From Paramesorhizobium sp049065735 (lineage in GTDB: Bacteria; Pseudomonadota; Alphaproteobacteria; Rhizobiales; Rhizobiaceae): a DNA stretch of 62,123 bases. The position numbers were made by a program, and so were the translations under genes. Positions 17,533-25,924 of this stretch are shown piece after piece. Within the stretch, counting starts at the first letter, position 1; the number at the start of each line of letters is the position of its first letter. The stretch covers positions 1 to 62,123 of the forward strand of contig NZ_JBAKHD010000011.1 of NCBI RefSeq assembly GCF_049065735.1, written 5' to 3'. A model generated the notes under the pieces. The model did not search any database, had not been told where the DNA came from, and worked only from the letters and a program-made list of their open reading frames with translations.

Positions 17533-18561
17533 ATGACCCGTTTCATCCCCCCCTCCCTCACCAAAGCCATGCCGCAGCTCCTCTCGCTGGTCATCATCCT
17601 CTTCTTCAACTACCTCGCCTTTCCCGGCTTCTTCGACATCCGTTTCCAGGACGGACGCTTCTTCGGCAGTCTCATCGACGTCCTGAACCGGGGCGCGCCC
17701 GTCGCTATCCTCGCCATCGGCATGACGGCGGTCATTGCCACCAAGGGCGTCGATCTCTCGGTCGGCGCGGTCATGGCGGTGTCGGGCGCGGTGGCGGCGA
17801 CGCTGGCGGTTGAGGGCTATCCTCTCCCCGTCATCGTGCTGACGGCGTTGGGGGTCGGGCTCGCCTGCGGCCTGTGGAACGGGCTGCTCATCGCGTTTCT
17901 CGACCTGCAGCCGATCATCGCCACGCTGATCCTGATGGTGGCCGGGCGCGGCATCGCGCAGCTTATCACCGAGGGCTCCATCGTCACCTTCAACGATCCG
18001 GGGCTCATCTTCTTCGGTACCGGCTCCCTCCTTGGCTTCCCCATGCCTGTCGTGCTGGCGGCGGCGCTGGGGCTGGCGGCGATCCTGCTGGTGCGGCGCA
18101 CCGCGCTGGGGCTGCTTATCGAGGCCATCGGCGTCAACCGCAGCGCCAGCACCTATTCCGGCATTAACAGCCGGCTGATCCTGCTGCTCGTCTATGGGTT
18201 CAGCGGGCTTTGCGCGGGGCTCGCCGGCATCATCATCGCCGCCGACATCAGGGGCGCGGATGCAAACAATGCCGGGCTGTGGCTGGAGCTCGACGCGATC
18301 CTCGCCGTCGTCATCGGCGGCACCTCGCTTCTAGGCGGGCGGTTCAGCATCCTGATGTCGATCCTCGGCGCGATCATCATCCAGGCGATGAACACGGGCA
18401 TCCTTATTTCGGGCTTCCCGCCGGAATATAATCTCATCCTCAAGGCGGCCGTCATCATCATGATCCTGCTGGCGCAATCGGCCTCGGCTTCCGGCCTTTT
18501 CGGCTTCGTGAAGCGCGAGCTGAAGCCAGCCAAGACGGAACCCAAGGAAGTTCAGCCATGA
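17533..18561 (+). CDS. ytfT: Sugar ABC transporter permease, YtfT-like, 342 aa
   Basis: This is an inner-membrane permease of the BPD_transp_2 (ribose/xylose/galactofuranose) family. About eight to ten hydrophobic helices are visible. The characteristic loop IGMTAVIATKGVDLSVGAVMA occurs at about 75-95, and EAIGVNRSASTYSGIN is the coupling region that contacts the ATPase. It follows an R2 repeat and overlaps the next gene by four bases (ATGA), so translation of the two permeases is coupled. It is presumed to pair with YjfF as a heterodimer. Confidence 0.92.
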   Translation: MTRFIPPSLTKAMPQLLSLVIILFFNYLAFPGFFDIRFQDGRFFGSLIDVLNRGAPVAILAIGMTAVIATKGVDLSVGAVMAVSGAVAATLAVEGYPLPVIVLTALGVGLACGLWNGLLIAFLDLQPIIATLILMVAGRGIAQLITEGSIVTFNDPGLIFFGTGSLLGFPMPVVLAAALGLAAILLVRRTALGLLIEAIGVNRSASTYSGINSRLILLLVYGFSGLCAGLAGIIIAADIRGADANNAGLWLELDAILAVVIGGTSLLGGRFSILMSILGAIIIQAMNTGILISGFPPEYNLILKAAVIIMILLAQSASASGLFGFVKRELKPAKTEPKEVQP

Positions 18562-19535
18562 ACACCCGGCTTTTTCCCTTTTACGCCACGCTGCTGATCT
18601 GCGCGCTGCTCTATGCGGCCTGCGTGATCCAGTTTCCGAACATGCTGTCGACCCGCGTCATCGGCAATCTCCTGACGGACAATGCCTTTCTCGGCATTGC
18701 CGCCGTCGGCATGACCTTCGTCATCATCTCCGGCGGCATCGATCTTTCGGTCGGCTCGGTCATCGCCTTCACGGGCGTGCTCATCGCCGTGCTGGTGACG
18801 CAGCATGGCGTCCATCCGCTCACCGCCTTCGCCATCGCGCTGGTGCTCGCCACGGTTTTCGGCGCGTGTATGGGCGCGATCATCCATTATCTCGACGTGC
18901 CGGCCTTCATCGTCACGCTGGCGGGGATGTTTCTGGCGCGGGGCCTCTGCTTCGTATTGACCACCGAATCCATCCCCATCAACCACCCCTTCTATACTGA
19001 GTTGCAGGGGCTTTACTGGCGCATGCCCGGCGGCGGCAGGCTGACGCTGGTAGGCCTGCTGATGCTGGCCGTGTTCGCGGCAGGCATCCTCATCGCCCAT
19101 TTCACCAGGTTCGGCTCCTATATCTACGCCATCGGCGGCAACCGCACATCGGCGGAGCTGATGGGCGTTCCCGTGGGGCGCACCACCATCGGCATCTATG
19201 CCCTGTCGGGCTTCCTCGCCGGGCTTTCGGGCATTGTGTTTTCGCTTTATACCTCCGCGGGCTATTCGCTCTCGGCTGTCGGCGTCGAGCTCGACACCAT
19301 CGCGGCGGTGGTTATCGGCGGCACATTGCTTACCGGCGGAGTCGGCTATGTGGCGGGGACGTTCTTCGGCGTCCTGATCCAAGGCATCATCCAGACCTAT
19401 ATCGTGTTCGACGGCACGCTTTCGAGCTGGTGGACCAAAATTGTCGTCGGGATATTGCTGTTCGCGTTCATCGCATTGCAGCGTATCCTGGTATTTTTGC
19501 CGGAAAGGCGGGTAGCGGGGGGCGCCAGGGCATGA
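18558..19535 (+). CDS. yjfF: Sugar ABC transporter permease, YjfF-like, 325 aa
   Basis: This is the second permease of the importer, in the same family as YtfT. The signature loop VGMTFVIISGGIDLSVGSVI and the coupling stretch YAIGGNRTSAELMGVPV are clear, with about nine hydrophobic segments. It starts within the stop codon of ytfT (ATGA overlap). The C-terminus ends in an arginine-rich tail. Having two different permease genes is a hallmark of the ytfQRT-yjfF arrangement. The operon appears to continue into the GntR regulator 40 nt downstream. Confidence 0.92.
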   Translation: MNTRLFPFYATLLICALLYAACVIQFPNMLSTRVIGNLLTDNAFLGIAAVGMTFVIISGGIDLSVGSVIAFTGVLIAVLVTQHGVHPLTAFAIALVLATVFGACMGAIIHYLDVPAFIVTLAGMFLARGLCFVLTTESIPINHPFYTELQGLYWRMPGGGRLTLVGLLMLAVFAAGILIAHFTRFGSYIYAIGGNRTSAELMGVPVGRTTIGIYALSGFLAGLSGIVFSLYTSAGYSLSAVGVELDTIAAVVIGGTLLTGGVGYVAGTFFGVLIQGIIQTYIVFDGTLSSWWTKIVVGILLFAFIALQRILVFLPERRVAGGARA

Positions 19536-19575
19536 ATCGGATAAGATCATGCCCGGAATCAACGAGGAGTAACGG

Positions 19576-20355
19576 GTGACGATCGATAGAACGAGGCTTG
19601 GCCAATATGATTTCAGCACGGCGGCGCCGTCGCGCACCCATCATGCCCATGTCATGCATGATCTGGGGCTGGGCATCGTCAAAGGTCTCTACGCCGAGAA
19701 CAGCATTTTGCCCGGTGACGCCGAGCTTCTGGAACGCTTCGGCGTGTCGCGCACCGTTCTGCGCGAGGCGCTGAAGACGCTTGCCGCCAAGGGCCTCATC
19801 CAGCCCAAGGCGAAGATCGGCACGCGGGTGCGCGAGCGCTCACAATGGAATCTGTTCGACCCGGATATCCTCATCTGGCATTTCGAGGCGGGCGTGGATT
19901 TGAAATTCATGGAAAGCCTCGCCGAAATGCGCCTGTCGCTGGAGCCGGAGGCCGCGGCCCTTGCGGCGCAGCGGCGCACCGACCAGCAATTGGCCGATCT
20001 CTACCGCTGGGCCGACCGCATGGGCGACCGCAACGATACGGCACAGGATTTCGTCTATAGCGATTTGCAATTCCACCTGACGATTGCGGAAGCCTCGGGC
20101 AATCCGTTCATGCGCTCGCTGAGCGCGCTGATCGAGGTGGCGCTGGTAACGGCCTTCACGCTATCCTCGCCCATCCCCGACACGGAACGCCATGTCGCCT
20201 CCGCCCGCAAGCACCGCGCCATCGCCGACGCCATTGCCGCGAAAGACCCCGACGCCGCCCGCACAGCGATGCGGCTTGTTATCTTCGAGGGCGCGGAACG
20301 GGTCGCCGCGGCGGAAAAGGATAAGAACGAGGTGCCGAGGGTGCGAACGCTGTAA
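19576..20355 (+). CDS. GntR-family regulator, FadR (FCD) subfamily, 259 aa
   Basis: This is a DNA-binding regulator, probably of the sugar operon it follows. The N-terminal winged helix (about 20-90) contains PGDAELLERFGVSRTVLREAL and the wing PKAKIGTRV. An all-helical FCD ligand domain follows, with the metal/ligand-binding pattern DLQFHLTIAEASGNPF and HRAIADAI. GTG start with a GAGGAG site. The position at the end of ytfQRT-yjfF and the palindrome between galM and ytfQ suggest it represses or senses this system, comparable to GguR in Agrobacterium. That role is inference. Confidence 0.88.
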   Translation: MTIDRTRLGQYDFSTAAPSRTHHAHVMHDLGLGIVKGLYAENSILPGDAELLERFGVSRTVLREALKTLAAKGLIQPKAKIGTRVRERSQWNLFDPDILIWHFEAGVDLKFMESLAEMRLSLEPEAAALAAQRRTDQQLADLYRWADRMGDRNDTAQDFVYSDLQFHLTIAEASGNPFMRSLSALIEVALVTAFTLSSPIPDTERHVASARKHRAIADAIAAKDPDAARTAMRLVIFEGAERVAAAEKDKNEVPRVRTL

Positions 20356-20373
20356 GGGAGGAGAAGGATATTC

Positions 20374-20544
20374 ATGCCCGACGATCCCGAGACGGACAAA
20401 TCCATTCTGCCGTGCAAGCCGGATAGCTGGGAGGGCCTCTTCCAGCTTTACGGCAAAGATCAGGTGCCGGGCGACTTTCTGAACGCCGCCGACCGCCGTC
20501 AGCCTCCGCAGGACCGCGATCCGTTTGAGGGCTGGAAAGAATAG
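20374..20544 (+). CDS. Orphan VapB-antitoxin-like C-terminal peptide, 56 aa
   Basis: A 56-residue reading frame starts at an ATG 18 nt after the regulator stop, behind a strong AGGGAGGAGAAGG site. It contains DSWEGLFQLYGKDQVPGDFL and then QPPQDRDPFEGW. That pattern (SWxxxF, then VPxDFL, then PPQxRDPF) is the toxin-binding tail of VapB-type antitoxins. The AbrB/SpoVT-type DNA-binding half is absent, and no PIN-domain VapC toxin follows. It may be a remnant, a stand-alone antitoxin acting on a toxin encoded elsewhere, or something unrelated. Recognition is by motif only. Confidence 0.6.
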   Translation: MPDDPETDKSILPCKPDSWEGLFQLYGKDQVPGDFLNAADRRQPPQDRDPFEGWKE

Positions 20545-21011
20545 CCGGCTGGAGACGAATGAACTCAACCAGAGACCCTGCCTTCAGTGGGGGCCTCAAG
20601 ATAGATTAATGCATTGCACGTTTAGAATATTTCTTTCTTAGATCGAATCGCCAAGTACTCTTTCACCGTCCGCTACGCGACACGTACTCAGATGAAAGGC
20701 ATGCTGTACACTTGGAGAAATTCTGCAAGGATTTTAATTTCATATAAAAACGATACCCCCTTCGTCTCCGAAGCTACATTGATTAAATCAATTAATATAA
20801 TTACTTAGCATGGCAACCTAAATTCACTTAAAAATAAGTTTTATTTATATTACAACGACTTGTTATTGCTTCATAAATAATCAATTTATACAAGGAGTAT
20901 TCAGTATAGTTAAAAATTCTCTATTGCAAAAAGTAAAATTCAAGTACAAATTCCTTATATCTGCGAATCATGCAAACATCGCCAGCATAAAAGCGCCTAT
21001 GGAGAAGAAAT
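20545..21011. other. AT-rich gene-free stretch
   Basis: From about 20590 to 21000 the sequence is markedly richer in A and T than its surroundings and has no long coding frame with the local codon style. Short hairpins such as ACTTAAAAATAAGT occur. It has the look of acquired or decayed DNA, flanked by an orphan antitoxin fragment and a truncated gene. Confidence 0.6.
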
Positions 21012-21290
21012 GTGCTCGTAACCATTGCCGCATTGCTTCTGCTTGCAAACATCGTTTCTCTCATCGTGGAGAGGCGGCGGTTTGCGCTTAGCGGCGATAG
21101 CTGGGCAAAGAGCATGACGGCGCCGGACCGGCTGGACTATGTTCCAACCGGCTTTGGCGGCGCTATGGTGATCGATCATGATGCGACGGGACGGGAGCTT
21201 CCGCCCAATCCGCTTGCGCCCGACTATTGCCATTCGACCGCGCCGCCGGGCACGGGGGCCGTGCTTGACGATGTGCGGTTCCGCGCGGCC
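21012..21290 (+). pseudogene. Possible 3'-truncated membrane-protein gene
   Basis: A GTG start with a GGAGAAG site opens a frame beginning with a hydrophobic helix (LVTIAALLLLANIVSLIV) and a basic stop-transfer ERRR. About 75 further residues follow with codon use like the real genes around it. The frame then runs without a stop straight into the 3' end of the convergent dehydratase gene, reading it antisense for another 1.3 kb. The natural C-terminus therefore seems lost by a junction near 21290. I do not recognise the protein. It could also be a chance frame. Confidence 0.45.
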
Positions 21291-22448
21291 TTACAGCAGG
21301 CCGCGTGTGGCGAGGTTGCGCATGAGGGCAGCGGTGCCGAATACCCATGGCGGGCACTCGGTCGAGAGCCGGACCGTATTCACCAAGCTGCCCAGATCGG
21401 GATTGGAGATGGTGACGACGTCGCCCATCTTGTGCGTGAAGCCCTCGCCTTCGATGTCGCGGTCCTCGACGGGCGCAAACAGCGTGCCCATGAAGAGCAT
21501 AAAACCGTCAGGGTATTGATGGTGGGCGCCGATGGTCTGCGCGACGAGGTCAAGCGGGTCACGGCTGATTTCGCGCATGGTGCTGTGGCCCTTGAGAATA
21601 AAGCCGTCCTTGCCTTCGATCGAAAGGTCGAGATCGGCGTTGCGCACGTTGTCGATGGTGTAGGTCTCGTCGAACAGGCGGATGAAAGGCCCGAGGGCGG
21701 CGGAGGCGTTGTTGTCCTTCGCCTTGCCCAGGAGAAGCGCGGAGCGGCCCTCGACGTCACGCAGGTTGACGTCATTGCCAAGCGTGGCCCCCCTCACCTC
21801 GCCGCGGCTGTTGACCGCCAGCACGATTTCCGGCTCGGGGTTGTTCCAGCGCGAAATCGGATGCAGGCCGACCGAGGCCCCCCAGCCGACCGCGGAAAGA
21901 ACCTGCGCCTTGGAAAAGACCTCCGCGTCCGGGCCGATGCCGACTTCGAGATATTGCGACCAGACGCCCTCCTCGATCAGCGCGGCCTTGACCTTGGCCG
22001 CCTCGGGGGAACCCGCCTTCAGGTTGCGCAGGGAGTCGCCGATGATCGCGGTCACGCGCTCGCGGATTTTCAGCGCCAGGGCGGGATTGCCCGCGGCCTT
22101 TTCCTCGATCACGCGCTCGATCATCGAACGGGCGAATGTCACGCCGCAGGCCTTGACCGCCTGCAAATCATTCGGAGCCAGAAAGTGAATCTTCGACAAA
22201 TCGCCCGCCGCTTCCACCGATTGCGCGGCGACCTCGTCAAGGAGCAGAAGCCGTTCGCCGGCCTGGGCACGGACGAAGGCGACCGGATCCTCCATTTCGA
22301 GGAGATCGCGCATGGTCGGCGCCTGCCGGGTGGTGATGTCGTAAAGCACGCCATCGCGCAGGGCGACCAGCGCCGGTCCCCTCACGTCGGGGCGCCATAC
22401 GCGCCCGACAAACGTTCCGGTGCTGAAAGCTTCAGCCGATATGGTCAT
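21291..22448 (-). CDS. FAH-family 2-keto-3-deoxy-pentonate dehydratase, XylX-like, 385 aa
   Basis: This belongs to the fumarylacetoacetate hydrolase superfamily and closely resembles, from memory, Caulobacter XylX. XylX dehydrates 2-keto-3-deoxy-D-xylonate to 2-oxoglutarate semialdehyde. Recognisable stretches are LQAVKACGVTFARSMIERVI, WSQYLEVGIGPDAEVF, the metal-binding ARWNNPEPEIVL-like segment (here SRWNNPEPEIVL), GNDVNLRDVEGRSALLL and HHQYPDGFMLFMGTLFAP. The start at MTISAEAF has a GGAGGAG site. Its product would join the uronate route, which also ends at 2-oxoglutarate semialdehyde. Substrate could be L-arabonate- or D-xylonate-derived. No sugar dehydrogenase or first dehydratase is nearby. 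Confidence 0.8.
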   Translation of the reverse strand: MTISAEAFSTGTFVGRVWRPDVRGPALVALRDGVLYDITTRQAPTMRDLLEMEDPVAFVRAQAGERLLLLDEVAAQSVEAAGDLSKIHFLAPNDLQAVKACGVTFARSMIERVIEEKAAGNPALALKIRERVTAIIGDSLRNLKAGSPEAAKVKAALIEEGVWSQYLEVGIGPDAEVFSKAQVLSAVGWGASVGLHPISRWNNPEPEIVLAVNSRGEVRGATLGNDVNLRDVEGRSALLLGKAKDNNASAALGPFIRLFDETYTIDNVRNADLDLSIEGKDGFILKGHSTMREISRDPLDLVAQTIGAHHQYPDGFMLFMGTLFAPVEDRDIEGEGFTHKMGDVVTISNPDLGSLVNTVRLSTECPPWVFGTAALMRNLATRGLL

Positions 22449-22504
22449 GGGTCTCCTCCGAATGCTGCCGGCGATGCTTCGGCCGGCGCCTGTCAAATCC
22501 GTGT

Positions 22505-24634
22505 TCAGGTGGGCACTGTCATTGCAGAGGATGCCGGTTCGTTCAAGCCTCGCGAGCCAGGACGAGAAGAAACAGCCCTGCTGGAAATGAACGCATCGAC
22601 CTCGGACAGCGGCATCGGCCTGCCGGTCAAATAGCCCTGCACCTCGCCGAACTGCTCGCTCTTCAGGCGGTGCAGTTGCTGCGCGGTTTCGACGCCTTCG
22701 GCGGTGGTGGTGATGTTGAAGCCCGAGCCCAGCACGGCAACCGCCTGGATAATGGCGAGGTTGCGGCTGTCGGCCTCGATGCCCGAAACGAAACTGCGGT
22801 CGATCTTGATCTTGTCGAATGGGAACGACCTGAGATAGCCGAGCGAGGAATAGCCGGTGCCGAAATCGTCCATGGCGATGCGCACGCCGAGCTCGCGCAA
22901 GCCGTAAAGGAGCTGGATGTTCTGGCGGCTGTTGGAGAGGAAGATGGACTCGGTGATCTCCAGCTCCAGCCGGTGCGGTTCCAGCCCTGCTTCGTCAAGC
23001 GCCCTCGTCACGATGTCGAGCAGTTCCGGCTGGCCGAACTGCACCGGAGACAGATTGACGGAGACCTTGATCGGCTTCGGCCAGCGCGCCGCCACCCGGC
23101 AGGCCTCGCGCAGCACCCATTGACCGATGCCGGAGATGAGCCCCGTTTCCTCGGCGACCGGAATGAATTCCATCGGTGATATCATGCCGCGCTGCGGGTG
23201 ACGCCAGCGGATCAGCGCCTCGAAGCCGGAGATGCTGTCATCGGCGAGTGAAAAGATCGGCTGGTAGTGAAGTTCGAACTGCCCCTCGTTCAGCGCCTGG
23301 CGCAGTTCCAGAGTCAGGAGATGGCGCTTTTCGGCGGCGAGCCGCATGGAGTGCTCATAGAAGCGGAAGGTCGAGCGGCCATCGGCCTTGACGGCGTGAA
23401 GGGCCAGATCGGCATTGCGCAGCAAGAGGTCCACATCGTCGCCATGCTTCGGCGCCAGCGCGATGCCGACGCTGCAGCTGACATATTCCTCCTTGTCATC
23501 CAGGCGGAAAGGTTCGGCAAAGGACGCCAGCAGCTTTTCGGCGAAGAGGCTTATCATGGCCGTATCGCCGCTCATGAAGACAATCGCGAACTCGTCGCCA
23601 TCGATGCGCGCGAGAAAATCCTTGGGCGAAATCAGCCGGAGCAAGCGCGCGGCGACTTCGCGCAGCAGACGGTCACCCGCGGGATGGCCAATGCTGTCAT
23701 TGACCTGCTTGAACTGGTCCACATCGAGATAAAGCAGGGCAAAGGGTTCCGCTTCATGTTCCCTGATCAGGAGCTTGCTGACATGGCGGGTGAAATAGGC
23801 GCGGTTGGGCAGGTCGGTCAGCGCATCATGCAGCGCGACATGCTCGATGCGGGACAGGATTTCCTGCCGCTCCGTCACATCCTCCAGGAGCCCGATCAAA
23901 TAGCGCGGGCGGGAGCCGTCATCGGTGGGGATGCGGCGCTTGATGGTGCGGATGATCCGCGTCTGGCCATCGGGGCGCACGATTTTCTGCTCGAGCGCCA
24001 GCATGTCGCTGCGGCGCATGGCGACCTGATCCTGCCGGTTCAAGCGGACCGCCTCGCGGCGCGGATATAGGGCGCTGGTCGTCTTGCCCAAAACCTCGGA
24101 CGGCGCGCGGCCGCTGATCCCGCCGGCGGCCTCGTTATAGAGCACATAGCGTCCGTCCTGCTCCATGTCCTTGACGAAAACGCCGAGCGGCAGATTGGCA
24201 ATGAGATTGTCGAGAAGCGAACGGGTGTGATGGGCCTGACGGTAGGCCTCGCTCACCTCTGTGCGGTCCTGCACGATGGCGAGAATGGCCTCCCTGCCCC
24301 GGAACCGCACCAGTCGGCCATAAGTCAGCACATCGATGATCTCGCCATCGGCTTTCAGATGCTGCCAGCGCTCCGGATGGTCGAGATCGGATTTCTCCCT
24401 GATCGCATCGAGCATGCGATCGCGCTCGGCGGGCGGGCGGATGTCGAGGACGGTCAGTTCGCGGAATTGCTCGCGGCTATAGCCATAAAGCTCGATTGCC
24501 GCCTTGTTGATGATCAGGAATTTGAGGGTTTTGGGGTCATAGACCCACATGGGCGTCGGATGGGTGGTGAAGAGAACACGGAAATCCTCGTCCGGCTCCG
24601 CCTCCAGGTCGATATTCTTTTTTGACCGCGACAT
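22505..24634 (-). CDS. PAS-GGDEF-EAL cyclic-di-GMP protein, 709 aa
   Basis: This protein probably makes or breaks cyclic di-GMP. Two PAS-like domains (about 15-130 and 135-255) precede a GGDEF domain with RIDGDEFAIVF, where the first Gly of the motif is Asp. The expected RxxD inhibitory site is not visible (the spot reads SPKD). The EAL domain is complete, with GFEALIRWRHP, VNLSPVQF, LELEITES, DDFGTGYSSLGYL and KIDRSFV, so phosphodiesterase activity is likely. No transmembrane helix is seen, so it is cytosolic. Start MSRSKKNIDLEAEP was chosen over an upstream ATG that lacks a clear ribosome site. Confidence 0.92.
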   Translation of the reverse strand: MSRSKKNIDLEAEPDEDFRVLFTTHPTPMWVYDPKTLKFLIINKAAIELYGYSREQFRELTVLDIRPPAERDRMLDAIREKSDLDHPERWQHLKADGEIIDVLTYGRLVRFRGREAILAIVQDRTEVSEAYRQAHHTRSLLDNLIANLPLGVFVKDMEQDGRYVLYNEAAGGISGRAPSEVLGKTTSALYPRREAVRLNRQDQVAMRRSDMLALEQKIVRPDGQTRIIRTIKRRIPTDDGSRPRYLIGLLEDVTERQEILSRIEHVALHDALTDLPNRAYFTRHVSKLLIREHEAEPFALLYLDVDQFKQVNDSIGHPAGDRLLREVAARLLRLISPKDFLARIDGDEFAIVFMSGDTAMISLFAEKLLASFAEPFRLDDKEEYVSCSVGIALAPKHGDDVDLLLRNADLALHAVKADGRSTFRFYEHSMRLAAEKRHLLTLELRQALNEGQFELHYQPIFSLADDSISGFEALIRWRHPQRGMISPMEFIPVAEETGLISGIGQWVLREACRVAARWPKPIKVSVNLSPVQFGQPELLDIVTRALDEAGLEPHRLELEITESIFLSNSRQNIQLLYGLRELGVRIAMDDFGTGYSSLGYLRSFPFDKIKIDRSFVSGIEADSRNLAIIQAVAVLGSGFNITTTAEGVETAQQLHRLKSEQFGEVQGYLTGRPMPLSEVDAFISSRAVSSRPGSRGLNEPASSAMTVPT

Positions 24635-24753
24635 CCCGATTATTCCCCTCGCGTATGTATTGTCCCCCGCGAAGGAAAGCATCAAATTCTAAACAAACAA
24701 TGTTGTCCTTTGATTTTGCTTGATCTTTGGTGTCTTGACGGAATCTCGAGACA

Positions 24754-24912
24754 CACCCCCCTCTGCCCTGCCGGGCATCTCCCCCTCAAGGGGGGAGATT
24801 GGCTGACATGGCTCGCGGCCTTCATTCTGCAACGTTTGAGATTGGTGCCACGCATCGATGAAGTGTGATCTCCCCCCTTGAGGGGGAGATGCCCGGCAGG
24901 GCAGAGGGGGGG
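24754..24912 (+). repeat. R2 palindromic repeat, copy b
   Basis: This is a full copy with complementary arms and the conserved centre on the plus strand. It lies between the GGDEF-EAL gene and udh, both on the minus strand. Confidence 0.92.
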
Positions 24913-24968
24913 CAATGTCCCGCCGATGCTATCAGTTTAAAAACAGAATGCCCGCGCCCGGAAGGCGG

Positions 24969-25763
24969 TCACTCCTTGAAGATCGGGTCCTGCGTGAACA
25001 TGCCGCCCTGGTAGACCGACATCGGCGAATCCGGTGCCGGGCGTCCCTGTTCAGCGTCGAGCTCGGCGCGGTAGCGTTCGGCATTATCCTTCGGACGCCA
25101 GCCGAGATAGGCGGCGTGGGAATTGTCCCACCATTTGCTGTCATTGTCCGAAATGCCCCAGATGATCGGGCAGCCCAGCATCGGCGCGCGGAAGACGCAC
25201 TCGATCAGCGAGGCGAAATCGTCATAGGACATCCAGGTCGAGAGCATACGATGGTTCTTCGGCTTTTCCATGCAGCTGCCGATGCGCACCAGCGCCGTTT
25301 CCTGCCCGAATTTTTCGAAATACATGCGAGCCAGCGCCTCGCCGAAGCATTTCGACACGCCGTAAAGCCCATCGGGACGCATCGGCGCTTTCGCGTCGAT
25401 ATACTGGTCCTGCCGGTAGAAGCCGACCGTGTGGTTGGAACTGGCGAAGAGAATGCGTGGATGGCCGTTGGCGCGGGCGGCTTCGTAGAGATTGTAAAGG
25501 CCGAGCAGATTGGCGTTGAGGATCTTGGAGAACTTGTCCTCCACCGAAATGCCGCCCAGATGCAGAATGCCGTCGCAGCCTTCCACAAGTTTGTAGACCG
25601 CATCGGCATCGCCGAGATCGCAGGTCACCAGCTCTTCATGTGGCGCAGCCTCGCCCAGATCGGTGATATCAGAGAGCCGCAGCACATCGGCAAAACCCTT
25701 CAGGCGCGGGCGCATGGCGCGGCCCAGCCCGCCGGCCGCGCCGGTAATCAATAGTCGCTTCAC
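24969..25763 (-). CDS. udh: Uronate dehydrogenase, 264 aa
   Basis: This enzyme oxidises D-galacturonate or D-glucuronate with NAD+ to the aldaro-1,5-lactone. It is a short-chain/epimerase-type Rossmann protein: N-terminal GAAGGLGRAMRPRL nucleotide loop, CDLGDADAVYKLV, GCDGILHLGG, the catalytic serine region LFASSNHTVGFY, and YGVSKCFGEALARMY with the YxxxK pair. Length matches the roughly 265 residues of Agrobacterium Udh. The GTG start at 25763 has a GGAGG site seven bases upstream; a longer frame to 25823 would overrun the promoter. It is divergent from the GntR gene and heads toward the phosphodiesterase gene after an R2 repeat. Confidence 0.9.
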   Translation of the reverse strand: MKRLLITGAAGGLGRAMRPRLKGFADVLRLSDITDLGEAAPHEELVTCDLGDADAVYKLVEGCDGILHLGGISVEDKFSKILNANLLGLYNLYEAARANGHPRILFASSNHTVGFYRQDQYIDAKAPMRPDGLYGVSKCFGEALARMYFEKFGQETALVRIGSCMEKPKNHRMLSTWMSYDDFASLIECVFRAPMLGCPIIWGISDNDSKWWDNSHAAYLGWRPKDNAERYRAELDAEQGRPAPDSPMSVYQGGMFTQDPIFKE

Positions 25764-25818
25764 GATATTCCTCCAGTTCCCATGCCGCGCGAGCTCAGCC
25801 GCAATCGGCGTCAAACTC

Positions 25819-25846
25819 ATCATACAGGTTGACGAACCGAGGTCAA
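25819..25846 (-). promoter_or_regulatory. Candidate sigma-70 promoter of udh
   Basis: On the minus strand, TTGACC and TATGAT are separated by 16 bp, about 55 bp upstream of the udh start. A TTGACG/TATATG pair on the other strand overlaps it and may serve the GntR gene, so the two promoters probably share an operator. Confidence 0.5.
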
Positions 25847-25924
25847 TAAGTCGTATATGTTAGAAAATACATCGAAGTCCGGAGGAGACGGCCTGATCCG
25901 TCAGGCAGAAGGTGGAGACGTTCC

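Noticed and set aside
17303..17536. Short proteins translated from R2 repeats (also near 24682, 36152, 41413, 52281)
   Set aside because: The same peptide words (PLCPAGHLPLKGG and PLEGEMPGRAEGG) recur wherever the repeat occurs; they come from the palindrome, not from genes.
21291..22634. Continuation of the plus-strand frame begun at 21012
   Set aside because: It is antisense to the intact XylX-like dehydratase gene and lacks any family pattern.
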